Below the pieces are notes generated by a model. It was not told the origin of the DNA. It saw only the letters and a program-made list of their open reading frames with translations, and made no database searches. 64,000 nucleotides of DNA from the NCBI GenBank assembly GCA_030761205.1, contig JAULJL010000033.1, forward strand, positions 5,649,501 to 5,713,500, read 5' to 3'. Position 1 is the stretch's first letter; each line of letters opens with the position of its first letter. The position numbers and the translations under genes are program-made. This DNA comes from Fremontodendron californicum. Lineage: Eukaryota; Streptophyta; Magnoliopsida; Malvales; Malvaceae. Positions 22,521 to 33,761 of this stretch are shown here, in pieces.

Positions 22521-23712
22521 AAATGATGCAGATGCACATGTCTTTTAACAAGGTGCTCATGCTTCATGGTGCAAATGTAAAATATTTCTTAGTGCAAATG
22601 CAAATGGCCTGGATTGATGCCCATGTTTCATGATGCAGATGCCCCTACTAATTGTATTCGTGTAACTGGTTTATAAATGGTGTAACTACAATTACCACAC
22701 AATAATGAAAATGTAATGATTCTAGAAATGATGCAATTGCTTGAGATGACACAAATGCGAATTCCATGAAGAATGTAAATGTAAAGGTAAAATGCAGATG
22801 CTTATGGAATAATGCCAATGTAAATACCCATGAATGATGCAAATGCTTGCCGACACTGTGCAGATGTAAAAGCTTGATAAAGAGATGAGTGCTCATGAGT
22901 GATGCAAATGCCCCCGGTTGTTTTTCTAGACTTTGGCTTAGCCTTTCAAATTCATTTTTCCTTTTCAAATCAGAGTATATCTTTAATTCATTTTGGCTAT
23001 TCTCTTTGCCCCAACAATTTTTCAAACTTTCATCAACAGTGATTTGAACTGGGTTCAATTTCTTCTTCTCATATCTGGAAGTCAAGACCTATCCTGGCAG
23101 TTCTATACCTTTGGGTTAGAAAAATCCTTGTCTCATGTCAACATCAAAATGGGTATTTGAAAAAATCTCTTTATTTGTTTTCGTATCTTGAAAACTTCTG
23201 AAAAAAATATTAACCCCACAATGTGTGATGTATAAATCTTTTGAAGATTGATGATAATTGTTAGAAATTTCTCTAAGTATCAATCTGGGTTTTTTTAACT
23301 GGGATTGGCAAGGTTTGGTATAACAAGATTCTGACTTTTCCAGGAAAACTTCATGACAAAAATGTATATACCTTCTAGGCTCACAAATGGAACAGGTTTT
23401 ATAAATAATGAATTCATTGAGAACCAAGAAAATTCATCATTCTTTTAGTTTCCATATCAAGGCATTTTGACAAGCGTCAAGATTGGCCGAGATGTTTAAA
23501 TCGGAAAGTTTAATCTTGGAAAAAAAGTTTCAGTTTTTGAAGACAATCCTCTGGATGAGAATTGGCAATTTGGGGTTCAAGAATTCCTAGATGTTCCTCG
23601 ATGACCACTCCTTTAATAAGATCTTTTCTTCTGTGGTATCGATACTATCATCGATGGCATCAAAAATTTCCAAATTTACTCTAGACCGCCCATTTTTGGG
23701 TTTTCGCCCTAA
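22521..23712 (-). other. Rest of the element's 3' untranslated region, copy A
   Basis: Same layout as the older element's 13,890-15,267: GATGCAAATG words, then unique sequence ending in GGGTTTTCGCCCTA. Short open stretches (for example 22,648-23,085 minus) are chance readings of the repeats. Copy B: about 42,841-44,033. Confidence 0.7.
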
Positions 23713-25255
23713 TTTTTTTTTTGTTCTACCATACACTTGAGAATTCTAAATTCTTCCTTAGTGAAATGATAATTCGATGAAATGGGATAAAATCTGAGGA
23801 AAAAACCTTTCAAATTAAAAATTCATGCTTGATAAAAATGGACTTTTAAAGCACGTAATGTAGGCCATGGCTTAGGGTTCAAAAAGAAAGGATAAATAGG
23901 CCCAAAATATGTGTTTGAGGGTAATCAGATCAAGGATCATTTCTTGAGGAGGATTCTCTTTGAAGCATTTGTGCCTTCTTGGACATTTCTTTCCTTTTGA
24001 CTTTGCTCTTTTTCTTCCTTGCTTTTGGCTTTCAATTTGCCACGTCTTTCACACATTTTTTTTTGCTTTCATTTTGCCCTTTTTTTTTTCAACGGAGTGA
24101 GCCTGTCTTTATTCGGGGCTCCATTTGCTTTGCATCTGTCTTTGAGCTAGGACTCATTTCTCAATGATCTTTAAAAAGATCTTTCCTTGCATTTGCCCCC
24201 TAGTGTAGAGGGTGATCCTTGATCAGGGTTCAAAGAAGAAAGAATTCTTTTGGCTCAAAAGGGGTGACTATGGATAATTTCTTTTTTATGCGAAAGGGAT
24301 ATGAAAGATGGCCATTTCCCATGTCAAGCACAAATATTCATATTGAAAAGCAATCCCCAGGGGAAATAGATATTCAGAATTTCATTTTGCACTTTGGAAT
24401 CATCTGAATTCTCATATGCATGATATCACAAATTTTTCATTTTTCATCGCATGCCCCAATTATTCATGTGTTTAGTCCATCCTTATTCACCATGTATCCA
24501 TCATTTCCACATATGATGCCCCAATTTGATTAACCAATGAGAATTTGTATCAACGAGGAACATAGCAAGTCTAGGTCTGTACTGAAAAAGGCTGAGTTTC
24601 CAATCTGAATTCTTTGAAGAGACAAGGAAAGTATGACCTAAGAAACGGGTTTTCTCTGGGACAAGGGATAATCTAGTTTAATCATTGTGCCCCAAGGTGT
24701 CAATCATGAAGTGATGTTTGGTTAATTAGTGTTTTGGTCATTGGGAAAGGTCATGAATGGTTTTAGCACAATCTTGACACACACCAAATTATCAAAATCT
24801 AGATTCTTGAAAGAATGTCTCATTTGTTTGAATTTGAAAATTTTCAAAAAGTTCGTTCCTTTGTTCATAGCCTAGACTAAGATCTACATCTTTGCTTATT
24901 CTGTGATGACAATGGTTTTATGAAGTCAAATCATTCATATCCCTTGAAGCATTAGGTCTTTCAAGTGTTCATGGTTTAAGATATTTAGGCTTAGGAAAAC
25001 CTAAAGAGAGGGGAGAAGGTATTGGGTCATTTGTAACACTGATCATCAATCTTCTTGAGCCTATCCAATATTAAAAATTCCTTAATGCTTGTTTTTGCAA
25101 ATTCAAATTATTGTTAAAACACAACAAACACAAAGCATTTAAAATTCAAAATTCATTTAATTCATGTAGATGTTAACATGAGACAAGTGCTTTCATCATC
25201 ATAGTGTATAGAACTACATGCGTCAGAAGCCTAATATGATCATGCACAATGTTTC
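23713..25255 (-). other. Region between gag and 3' repeats, where pol should be (copy A)
   Basis: About 1.5 kb in the place of pol. I find no protease active site, no reverse-transcriptase YxDD-type motif, no RNase H and no integrase HHCC/DDE pattern on either strand. The sequence is also present in the older element at 61,080-62,700 with substitutions and indels, so loss of pol predates the young element. Copy B: about 44,034-45,576. Confidence 0.6.
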
Positions 25256-26694
25256 TTATGACATGGCTTCCCCATCTTCAAAACTTATCGAACCAGCCTT
25301 GATGAGATCTCTGACCTTGTACTTCAAAGAGGGGAAGTTCTCTGTTGAGTGACCTTGATTGCCAGAATGATAACCGCAACACTCATTAGCATCATACCAG
25401 CTTGGATAAGGGGGCTTCAGAGGCACTATTTGCATGGTTGTCACAAGGTGATTCTGGATGAGTTGAGGTAATAGCTCACTGTATGTCACAGGAATCGGGT
25501 CATCCTGATTTCTTTTTTGCTTTTTATGTCTCCTTCGATTATTCCCAAGGGTGTTCGATTGATAGACGATGTAAATTCTAGTATAGTTGCAGTTATTGGT
25601 TGGTAGGGATAAAAACCTTGAGAGACATTGTTCAGGGTAGAGTAAAATGGATGATACGATGAGAATTGGGGAGGTAAGGCAAAGCCTTCCACGACTTGGG
25701 TATCTTCCTTTTTCTTTTCAAATGCCCCTTTTTTCTTGGTATTGGATGTTCTTTCTCCTTCAATTTTCCCATCTTTGATAGCATTCTCAATCATCTCCCC
25801 TGAAATTACCATGTCCAAAAAATTCTTTGTGGTGTTACCGACAAGTATATCATAGTATGGGGCCTGCAGTGTATCCAAAAAAATGATAGTGGTTTTCTTC
25901 TGAGTTAAGGGGGGTTGTACTTGGACGGCTAGGCTCATCCATCGTTACGCATATTCTTTGAAGCTCTCAATAGCTCTTTTGTTCATATTTTGCAAGGTGA
26001 GACGGTTAGGCGCCATGTCGGTCATATGCTTGTACTGGTTTAGAAAAACCCTAGACAGGTCATTCCAAGAGCGAATATGATCCTTGCTCAACTGACTATA
26101 CCACCTAATTGCAGATCCGCTGAGGCTATCCTGAAAGCAGTGAATCAAAAGCTTATCATTATCTATATGACTTGTCATCTTTCGGCAGAACATAGTGATG
26201 TAGGCTGACGGATCGGTCGTCCCGTCATATTTCACAAAGTCAGGGATCTTGAACTTGGGAGGAATGACTAAATCGAAGACCAAACATCATTCTTTCGCAT
26301 CTAAACTCCCAAATACATCTGTATTTTCTACTATCCGGAGCCTTTCATCTAACAACTGATATTTCCCTTGGGAATCTGTCAACTCAACCTCATTTACTGC
26401 AACCATTTTCAACTTTGCCTGTTCAGCTAGATCATCTGAGTTTAGGATATTGACGGGATTAACAGTGTTCTGGGCATCACTTATTACGATCTCATCCTGA
26501 CCCTTTTGTTCCTCTAACACTTCTCTAGCGACAAAGTTTTCAGTGTATCCTTTTCCCTTGATTACGGCAGACATCAGCTCCATCAATTTAGTCATCTGAT
26601 CCTTAGATTCTGCTTGAGACTTTGCCAGCTGTTCTCGCAATTCTTTCTGTTCCCTTTCCATTTTTTCCATTCGGGCAACTTGTTCATCCTCCAT
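25256..26694 (-). pseudogene. gag: gag pseudogene (second gag-like unit), copy A
   Basis: Structural polyprotein of a Ty3/Gypsy element, which packages element RNA. The minus-strand order is an N-terminal coiled coil (26,560-26,694, rich in E, K and Q: ARMEKMEREQKELREQLAK), the retrotransposon gag core (25,945-26,283: KFKIPDFVKYDGTTDP, HCFQDSLSGSAIRWY, FLNQYKHM), the downstream helical part (25,486-25,938: APYYDILVG, MVISGEMIENAIKDGK) and a zinc-knuckle region (25,256-25,489: CCGYHSGNQGHSTENF). Breaks: TGA at 26,284-26,286, TAA at 25,942-25,944, a frame change near 25,486, and Phe in place of the last knuckle Cys. About 480 codons in all, a normal gag length for this lineage. Confidence 0.87.
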
Positions 26695-27637
26695 AGCACT
26701 AGCCTATATTAAAAGGGTACTCAGTATTTCTTCTGATTTGAAATGGAAATTCTTTCAAAGACTCTTAAAGCCAAGCCAACTTCTGTTTTATTTCCCCCAA
26801 ATGTATGTCATGATGAATGAGCCATGAATGCAATTTGATGCATGTGAAGCCTAAACAATATGATGTATGGACATGTACAATGGAAACATGCTGACCATAT
26901 ATGTAATAAATACAATCACGATGCCAATCATGTTGCAAGGAAAGAATAAACAAATCAACACATGGATATCTGCAATGACTGATCATGTACATTTTAGCAT
27001 ATTTCCCAATGAATGATCATATACACTATGAATGCAACACGGTGTCTGATACATGCAAACAATGAATGATTGATACAGGGTATATACAAAGAAAATCATG
27101 CTAACCATGTGTGTCATGAATGCATCCTGATGTTATTATGACAGATTAATGCATAAGCATATACGAAAAAATCATGCTGACTATGTTTGTCATGAATGCA
27201 ACCCCAAAGTCAACATGATGCATGTAAAGAATAAACAAATTAATAAATGGATATATACAGAAAAATCATGCTGATTATGAATGCATGAATGCAACCTGAT
27301 GCTAACATGATACATGTATGAATGTATGGTAAGACAAATAATTGATCAGATGCAAAAATGCAAAGGGGGAGATATCACGAAGGAAATAAGAATCAGAGGA
27401 ACTTAATCATCAACATCTTCTAAATTTGAAACATAATCAATTCATTCCCATATCAACGTTCACAATGGTATAAACCATGTTTTACAAAATTTGAACAATG
27501 GTTAAAACTGTCTTTTACAAGCCCTTTATTCTTCCTAGCATCCTAAGGCTATAAGAGCCGGCTACTGAAAAAGTGAAATCCTATTACATCATATAAGACC
27601 GAAGTCTTTCCACCTCAATGCTATAAATCTTCCAATC
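26695..27637 (-). other. Spacer between the two gag-like units, copy A
   Basis: Non-coding, with imperfect 78-95-bp repeats around AAAATCATGCTGA and CATGAATGCAACC (about 27,080-27,330). The short open stretch 26,765-26,992 is a chance reading. Copy B: about 47,016-47,958. Confidence 0.6.
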
Positions 27638-28546
27638 CTAATGACGCTTTCCCAGCCTTCTATCAATCAGTGTCGTTGGATCCAACCACTTGGCATCTAT
27701 AAGAGTTTGCACTTTCTTTTTGAAGGCCATACAGTCTTCAATGCTATGGCCAACAATTCCACAGTGATAATCACATCTTGTATTTGGATTATACCCCTTT
27801 GGATATGGTGGTAACAGGGATTTCAATGGGAGACAGGCAACCATGTGATTTTGGATCAGTATAGGGAGAAGCTCTCGGTAGCTGATTGGAATGGGATCAA
27901 AAAGCATTTGGTTCTTATCCTGGGGTCGTTTCTTAGTCACACATGGCCTAGGAGTTGGGGCACTTGGTGGTGACGCTAAGGTCCAAGCCAGTGTGTTTAC
28001 ATGGAGATGTGGTGAAACAGCATGGTAAGGGTATGGATTTGGACACGGGGCTTTTGAAGGTTGTACATAGCTCGATGTTCCTATCCCAAATGTTGGATAA
28101 GGTGATTGATGAGGGAAATAGTATGAACTGGCAGTTGTTGGTGATGGAGTGGGATTCAGGAATCCCGCAGTGGTCATCCCAATGGACGATTGGACCATAG
28201 TAGGGTGAGGATACTGGTTCGGACCTAGAACAGTTTGCAGGTATGGTACTGGATCCGAGGTTTCTATCTTTGGTATCAGGCTCTCAGGTTTAATCATTTT
28301 CATGATTTTGTCCATAATTTCATCAGGATTGCAACCTTTGTGGCATTTACAAGTGCAGGATCCAGCAAGGACTGTATGTTCTGGACCTAATGGTTTTGGT
28401 TGATCCGAAGGCGATGCAGAGCCCAGAGAAAGTTCCTTTTTACTTTTACCCATATCCTCAACCATTTTCAGCAATTTGGCAAGTTGTTCTTTCACTTCTC
28501 GAATTTCATGTCCACATTCCTCTTGATTGCGTTCCAAAGCACCCAA
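27638..28546 (-). pseudogene. First gag-like ORF (ORF1), copy A, 302 codons
   Basis: Uninterrupted minus-strand frame. The N-terminus is a coiled coil (GHEIREVKEQLAKLLKMVEDM). A Cys-rich patch (CTCKCHKGC) and a Pro/Ser/Tyr-rich middle (about residues 95-205) follow. The C-terminus has SYRELLPILIQNHMV and a zinc knuckle CDYHCGIVGHSIEDC (C-x3-C-x4-H-x4-C). The last two also occur at the end of the second gag unit. The gag core is missing between them, so this is a gag with its core deleted, or the Ogre-style extra ORF before gag. It is the longest intact frame of the element. Called pseudogene because it lacks the core and copy B is frameshifted. Expression unknown. Confidence 0.7.
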
Positions 28547-30263
28547 TCATTCCTCCGATTCCTTCCTCATATCTTGAACCCCCTTTCATGCAAATGAAAA
28601 TGTCATGAGATTAAGAATACAATTGTGAATGTACATGCTTTATTCCTATGTGCATGAATATACTGATGATTAATGCATGAACATATACAGAGAAATTATG
28701 ATGACTATGTATGCTATGGATGCAATCTAATGCCAATATGATGCATTTAAAAAATGAATAAATTGATGCACAGGTATATACAAATAATTACTATTCATGT
28801 CATAAACGTATTCTACAATGAATGACCACGCATGCTATGATGTCAAAATGATACATGCAGAGAATAAATGAATTAGTACAAAGGTAGGTACAAAGAATGA
28901 CCATGTATATCACAAATGTATTCTACAATGAATAACCATGCATGTTAGGACTGTGACATGATGTCAAAATGATACATGCTAAGAATAAATGAATTAATAC
29001 AAAGGTAGGTACCAAGAATGACCATGTATATCACAAATGTATTCTACAATGAAGAACCATGCATGTTAGGACTGTGACATGGTCAAAATGATACAAATAA
29101 ATTAACCAATGATTGGTGGGACCTAAATCTTGATTATTCAAAAATCTCATTATGCAAGATTTGCCTCCAAATTTATGATTTTTTTTAAACATGTTTTTTT
29201 TTAATGAAAAACCAATCATATTATTTTTTTAAAAATTCCCGGGTAGTGGATCTTACTATGGTACAATGTCCAAATGTTCATGCAACACTACCGATTTTAT
29301 GAAATCATCAAATGAAATTATTATCACCATCCATTTATTGCAAAAACGAGATCAGTAATACGACCAAAATGTACATGCTCTATTCACACATGTATGAAAC
29401 GTGCAAAATGCAAAAATGCTTGAAAAAGGATTTTATTATTTTTTTTAAAAAATAATTAATGAATATTTTGCCCCGACAAATATCTACTTATATAGGTATC
29501 ACAGTGCCTTTGAGACGGATTAACAATTTATTACGGGCGATGTACGTACATCGTTGCCCGATCTACAAAACTTCTTCAGAATGTAAAATAGGTAACAAAA
29601 TGTTTAGAAATGTCCCTCCATGTGTTCCTATTTTAGGTATATCTAACGGAAATCCAGCATGGCTTCGCCTAGGTTTATTATATGAAGGTGAATCGGTTCT
29701 AAGGCCTCGAATTGTTCCTTACTATCGCCGGTGAAGGCTAGTAAGGCACCCCGATAAAAGCGGGTTCAATTCGTTAGAGTATATTTTCCTATGCCCATGC
29801 AGAGGATTATCTCGAAGGCATTAGGTACTTTATACTCCGAAAGTGTTTCACTAGCCCATACGGAGGATCAATCACGAAGGCTTAGTTAATTTACTCCCAT
29901 TTAAAAGGACGGAACCCGGGTAGAGGATTCATGTTATGCAAATGCAAATACAGTGTGTGTGGAGGAATAACAAACCTTTCACACCTATTCTACAAACCTT
30001 ATTCTAAATGCCCTAGCAATTAAAACATTCAAGAATAGTGTAACGCATTAACCAACAAGCAATTATAATATACAACCTTAAATAACTAGAGAACAAAAAG
30101 AAAATGCATGCACATGAGTATGAACATATTTAAAAATATTTTATTATTTTTAAAATTATCCTTATTAAAAAAAATGCGGGAATTAAAATTAAATACCAAT
30201 TAAACCAACCAAAACCGAGACTTTGATAACACGCGACTAATTCTAGGCCTGACTCTCTAATTT
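28547..30263 (-). other. 5' leader of the element, copy A
   Basis: About 1.7 kb between the primer-binding site and the first ORF, long as in Ogre elements. About 28,800-29,095 is a 121-bp repeat (anchor AAGGTAGGTA at 28,881 and 29,002). 29,460-29,950 is less AT-rich with a 91-codon plus-strand open stretch (29,459-29,734) conserved in B. It is antisense to the element and resembles nothing I know. Copy B: about 48,860-50,576. Confidence 0.6.
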
Positions 30264-30280
30264 CCCCAGTGGAGTCGCCA
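30264..30280 (-). other. Primer-binding site, tRNA-Arg, copy A
   Basis: The minus strand reads TGGCGACTCCACTGGGG, starting 3 bp inside the right LTR. It is complementary to the 3' end of plant tRNA-Arg(ACG) including CCA, with one mismatch as I recall that tRNA. It fixes the element's strand and supports the Ogre/Tat assignment. Confidence 0.82.
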
Positions 30281-30283
30281 AGC

Positions 30284-30738
30284 TGTCGCAACCTAAAAAA
30301 TAACGAGTCTCATCGCAAGACTTTATTATTCGTTAAGCGTGACATTAAAAAATCGAGGAAAAGTCGACTTAATTCCTCTAGAAAAATGAAGGTTTTGAAA
30401 ATGACCTTAAAAAAGACATGGAGTCGCCACCAATCTTTTTTAGCTAGGTGTGATCAGCCACCTATTAAAACCGGTTTTATAAAAATATTTTAAAAATTAA
30501 TTAAAACATTTTTAAAACCAATTTCAAGTCTGCGTTTAAACCAGAGAAATCAAAGAAGCGGGTTCGGGAGTCGGTTACGTGTGGGGAAGGATTAGCACCC
30601 CCACAACGCCCATATAAATCGGTACCTTATTAATCGTGTGTTATCTCAAGTCTCGGTAAAAATCGGTTTTAAATTTAGTATTTCAAGTTAATTCCCAATT
30701 TAAAGAAAAAATAATTTCGTTTTTAATTGAAAATGATC
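30284..30738 (-). repeat. Right (5') LTR fragment, copy A, 455 bp
   Basis: The first 455 plus-strand bases of the LTR. The next base should continue into CGGAATTTATAAATTC, as at 15,728, but the sequence switches to ACTAAGAGTAAAC of the MULE arm. The U3 promoter portion of the 5' LTR is therefore gone from A and B. Confidence 0.93.
30734..30738. other. Unit A/B junction (TGATC microhomology)
   Basis: TGATC is shared by both parents: LTR GAAAATGATCCGG (15,723-15,727) and MULE arm CAATTGATCACTAAG (10,395-10,399). The junction reads GAAAATGATCACTAAG. Confidence 0.9.
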
Positions 30739-31564
30739 ACTAAGAGTAAACAAAATAGACAAAATACAATAGAATCTCAGTGGACCCTAAAAAAACAGGA
30801 AAAATAAAGCATAAAGAAGTTCACATGTTGACCACAAGTTGTCAGATAAAGATGAAACAAAACACTAACTCTCCCTTGACCTTCTTTTTTTCCATTTTCA
30901 AGAAATCTTCCAATTTCGAATTATGAAACCTTTCGCTTCGATTCTGCAAAATCTTTTGGGTTAAGGTTCCTTCGATTTGAATGGGTATAATGGCTTTAAA
31001 AATAGTAACTTACCTTCGTTCGACTTCAGGTAGCTTTCGATCTCTTTCTTTCTTCGATCGATTTTCGGATCGACTTTAGATAGCTTTCTTAGTTTTTTTT
31101 TTTTTTTCGTTTCAATTCTTTTTCGTTAGTTTTTTTGTTTCTTTTAAGTTTTGCTTTTTAATTTTTTCACTTTTTTTTTATTTTAATTACTTTGGTTAAT
31201 TGTTTTCCTTTCTTTTAAGAATCTGATGTGGATATTACATTTGTTAATTTAAGCCGATCAGAAGCTGTTACATGGCAAAATTAATTTGATGTGGCATTTT
31301 CAATAACTTGATTATTTATTTTACTCATATTATCTTAAAATGATATATTTTATTGGTGTCACGTTAGCATTTGACATCCACGTCATCAACTAAACAGAGG
31401 TTAAATGTCACGTTAGTTTTTTAAACGTTCTCATTACATCAGTTAGTGATTTTACTTTTTTTTGTTTTAATTTAAAAAAAACAAGGACTAAGTTATCCAG
31501 ATTTATAGTAGATGAACTAATTTGCACTAGATGGTATAGTACATGGACCTTTCAAGTTCCTTAA

Positions 31565-32576
31565 CCAAGAATTACAATTTAACATTACTTAAATTAAGTA
31601 AATTATTACAAGTTACATAAATTATTATAGTATATTATAATACATTTATGCAATGAATCATATATTATACGCTTTTAAGTAACTTTGTTACTCTTCTGAT
31701 ATTATTGTTAATTTTGTTACAAAATTACTAAAATATATTACATGTTACTAATCAGATAATAAATTTATGTAAACATATTTTATCCTGATTACATGTAGTC
31801 ATTAGAAATTACTGGAAATATTATATTTATTGATAATATTTATTGTAATTTAGTTTTTGTTATTTGTTACAAAAAATTACCACTTAACATTACTTAAATT
31901 ATACAAAATTGTTACAAGTTACATAAATTATTACAATATATTGTAATACATTTATGTAATGAATCATAAATTATACGCTTTTAAGTAACTTTGTTATTCA
32001 TACGATATAATTATCATTTTTGTTACAAAATTAATAAATATATTACATGTTACTTAAATTATTACCTGATCAGATAATAAATTTATGTAAGACATTTTAT
32101 TACGATTACATGTATTCATTAGAAATTACTGAAGACATTTATTGATAATGTTTGTTGTAATTTAGTTTTTGTTATTTGATAGAAAGAATTATCACTTAAT
32201 ATTTACAGTACGTAACTCTACTCTTTTGATATCTTATCATGTTTATTACAAAATTACTAAAATGTATTACAGGTTATTGAAATTATTACCTAATCAGATA
32301 ATAAATTTATGTATACACATTTTATCATAATTACATGTATTCATTAAAAATTATTGAAGACATTATATCTAGTGATAATTTTTGTTGTAATTTAGTTTTT
32401 GTTATTTGTTAAAAACAATTACCACTAACATTATTGGAATTACACAAACTTATTACAAGTTACATAAATCATTATAGTATATTATAACATACGCTTTTAC
32501 GTAACGTTCTTAGTCTTCTGATATAATTATAACTTTTGTTACAAAATTATTAAAATTTATTACATGTGGTTTCTAG
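31565..32576. repeat. AT-rich imperfect tandem repeat, unit B
   Basis: Duplicate of 11,229-12,240 with only scattered base changes. Confidence 0.8.
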
Positions 32577-33197
32577 TATAGCTTATGAAAATTAACCAAA
32601 GTATATATTGTAAAAAGAGGAGATTAAAAGTATATCCAATTAAACTAATGCATCAACTTCTTTTGGTATCCAATTAAACTAAAAGCATATCCAATTAAAC
32701 AAAGTCAAGTTTGTATGCCTTTTCAATTTATATAATTAATAAAAAATAATAAATCACATTATAATAATTTGTAAGAGTTAACATCATGAGAAAATTTTAA
32801 AAGCTATACAGGTTTTCAATAAAGGTCCTAATCAAAGTTCCTAAGTTGAAACTTGAATTCTGTTCTATGTTAAATTGTCTAAAAATTCAGGCATCGGTTG
32901 CCATATTCTTAAAATTGGTCAATGATTTGGCTTTGCATTTACGTTTGATCCTTCTGCGTCTCATGTTCATACTATTACGTTTGATCTTTTATTGTTGACC
33001 TTTCAAGCTACAGACTTCAAGGTTTCAAGCTTTAATTAATAGTTCCTAAAATATGGATATATGTTCCTTAATGCAAGATTGTCATTCAAAGACATGAAAA
33101 ACAGAGTTGGAAATTACATGGAAGAAAAAAGACAAGCAAACATCAAGAAAATATAGTACAAAATACAAAACAAAAAGCTTGCATTTTTAATTATAAA

Positions 33198-33380
33198 TTA
33201 ATATGAAGAAATATGTATTCTTTTACATATTTTCAACCCTTTAACCAACATTTGTTCATAATTTTCAATGGATTCAGGCTTTTGGAGCAGAAGTTGATGC
33301 TTGAATTTCTGGATAAATGCCTTGACATTTTCGTTTATGTCAACGGATGGTTTTTTCTCTAACTTATTTGGGGCTGCAAC
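33198..33380 (-). pseudogene. DUF761-like C-terminal fragment, unit B
   Basis: Same fragment as at 12,862-13,044, carried by tandem duplication, with the same upstream stop and the same motif residues. Confidence 0.55.
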
Positions 33381-33761
33381 TTATTTGCCTCTACCATTTG
33401 GGGAATACAACAAAAAAGAATGTTACAAATGAGTAATAGCTTTATTTTTTTTTTCATTTAAAGGCTTTTCTTTTTCAATTAATTCTTTAAATCATGGAGC
33501 TAAATAGCAGTGAAAGAAAAGCAACAAAATTTAACTTCATATTCAATTTGATTGCAAACAAGGTTGGAGATATTTTTGTTAAATATATTAGTTTTGAATT
33601 GATCTTAATTTTGAAATGACAAATTCTTAACTTTAATTAGCTTGAGATTAATTATTTTCAATTTAGCATTTTTTGTTGAATCATTTTGAAAAATATTTTG
33701 GAAAATGCTAAAATATTTTAAACTCTGTTATTTTTAAAAAAATACATGTTCTTAAATATAT

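Larger units (their letters stand above)
10395..30733. repeat. Tandem unit A (about 20.34 kb)
   Basis: First copy of a unit that recurs at 30,734 and 51,047. Order: end of the MULE arm, AT-rich repeats, DUF761-like fragment, 3' part of an older Ogre-like element, young Ogre-like element, and its right LTR cut at position 455. Identity to B is about 99% by eye, with scattered single-base and homopolymer differences. A differs from both B and C at many sites left of the LTR (for example GACGTGGC in A near 10,950, GATGTGGC in B and C). Confidence 0.93.
15273..30738 (-). mobile_element. Ogre/Tat-type gag-only LTR retrotransposon, copy A
   Basis: Minus-strand element. The 3' LTR is at the left (15,273-20,422), the internal region 20,423-30,283, the tRNA-Arg primer-binding site 30,264-30,280, and the 5' LTR at the right cut after 455 bp. 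LTRs of about 5.15 kb starting TGTAGACACC and ending GGTTGCGACA, tRNA-Arg priming, and tandem repeats before the 3' LTR are hallmarks of the Ogre/Tat lineage of Ty3/Gypsy. No protease, reverse transcriptase, RNase H or integrase motif is visible, so it resembles the non-autonomous class that keeps only gag (TR-GAG). The right LTR breaks at the unit junction and not at a natural end. Confidence 0.88.

Noticed and set aside
23713..25255. Hidden pol gene in the young element
   Set aside because: I looked on both strands for reverse-transcriptase, RNase H, protease and integrase motifs and found none; frames are short and broken.
27955..28200. Plus-strand 81-codon frame
   Set aside because: Antisense shadow of the first gag-like ORF.
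29720..29790. Possible tRNA gene (GGGTTCAATTC resembles a B box)
   Set aside because: No cloverleaf can be drawn: no matching acceptor arms and no anticodon stem at the right distance. It lies in the retrotransposon leader.
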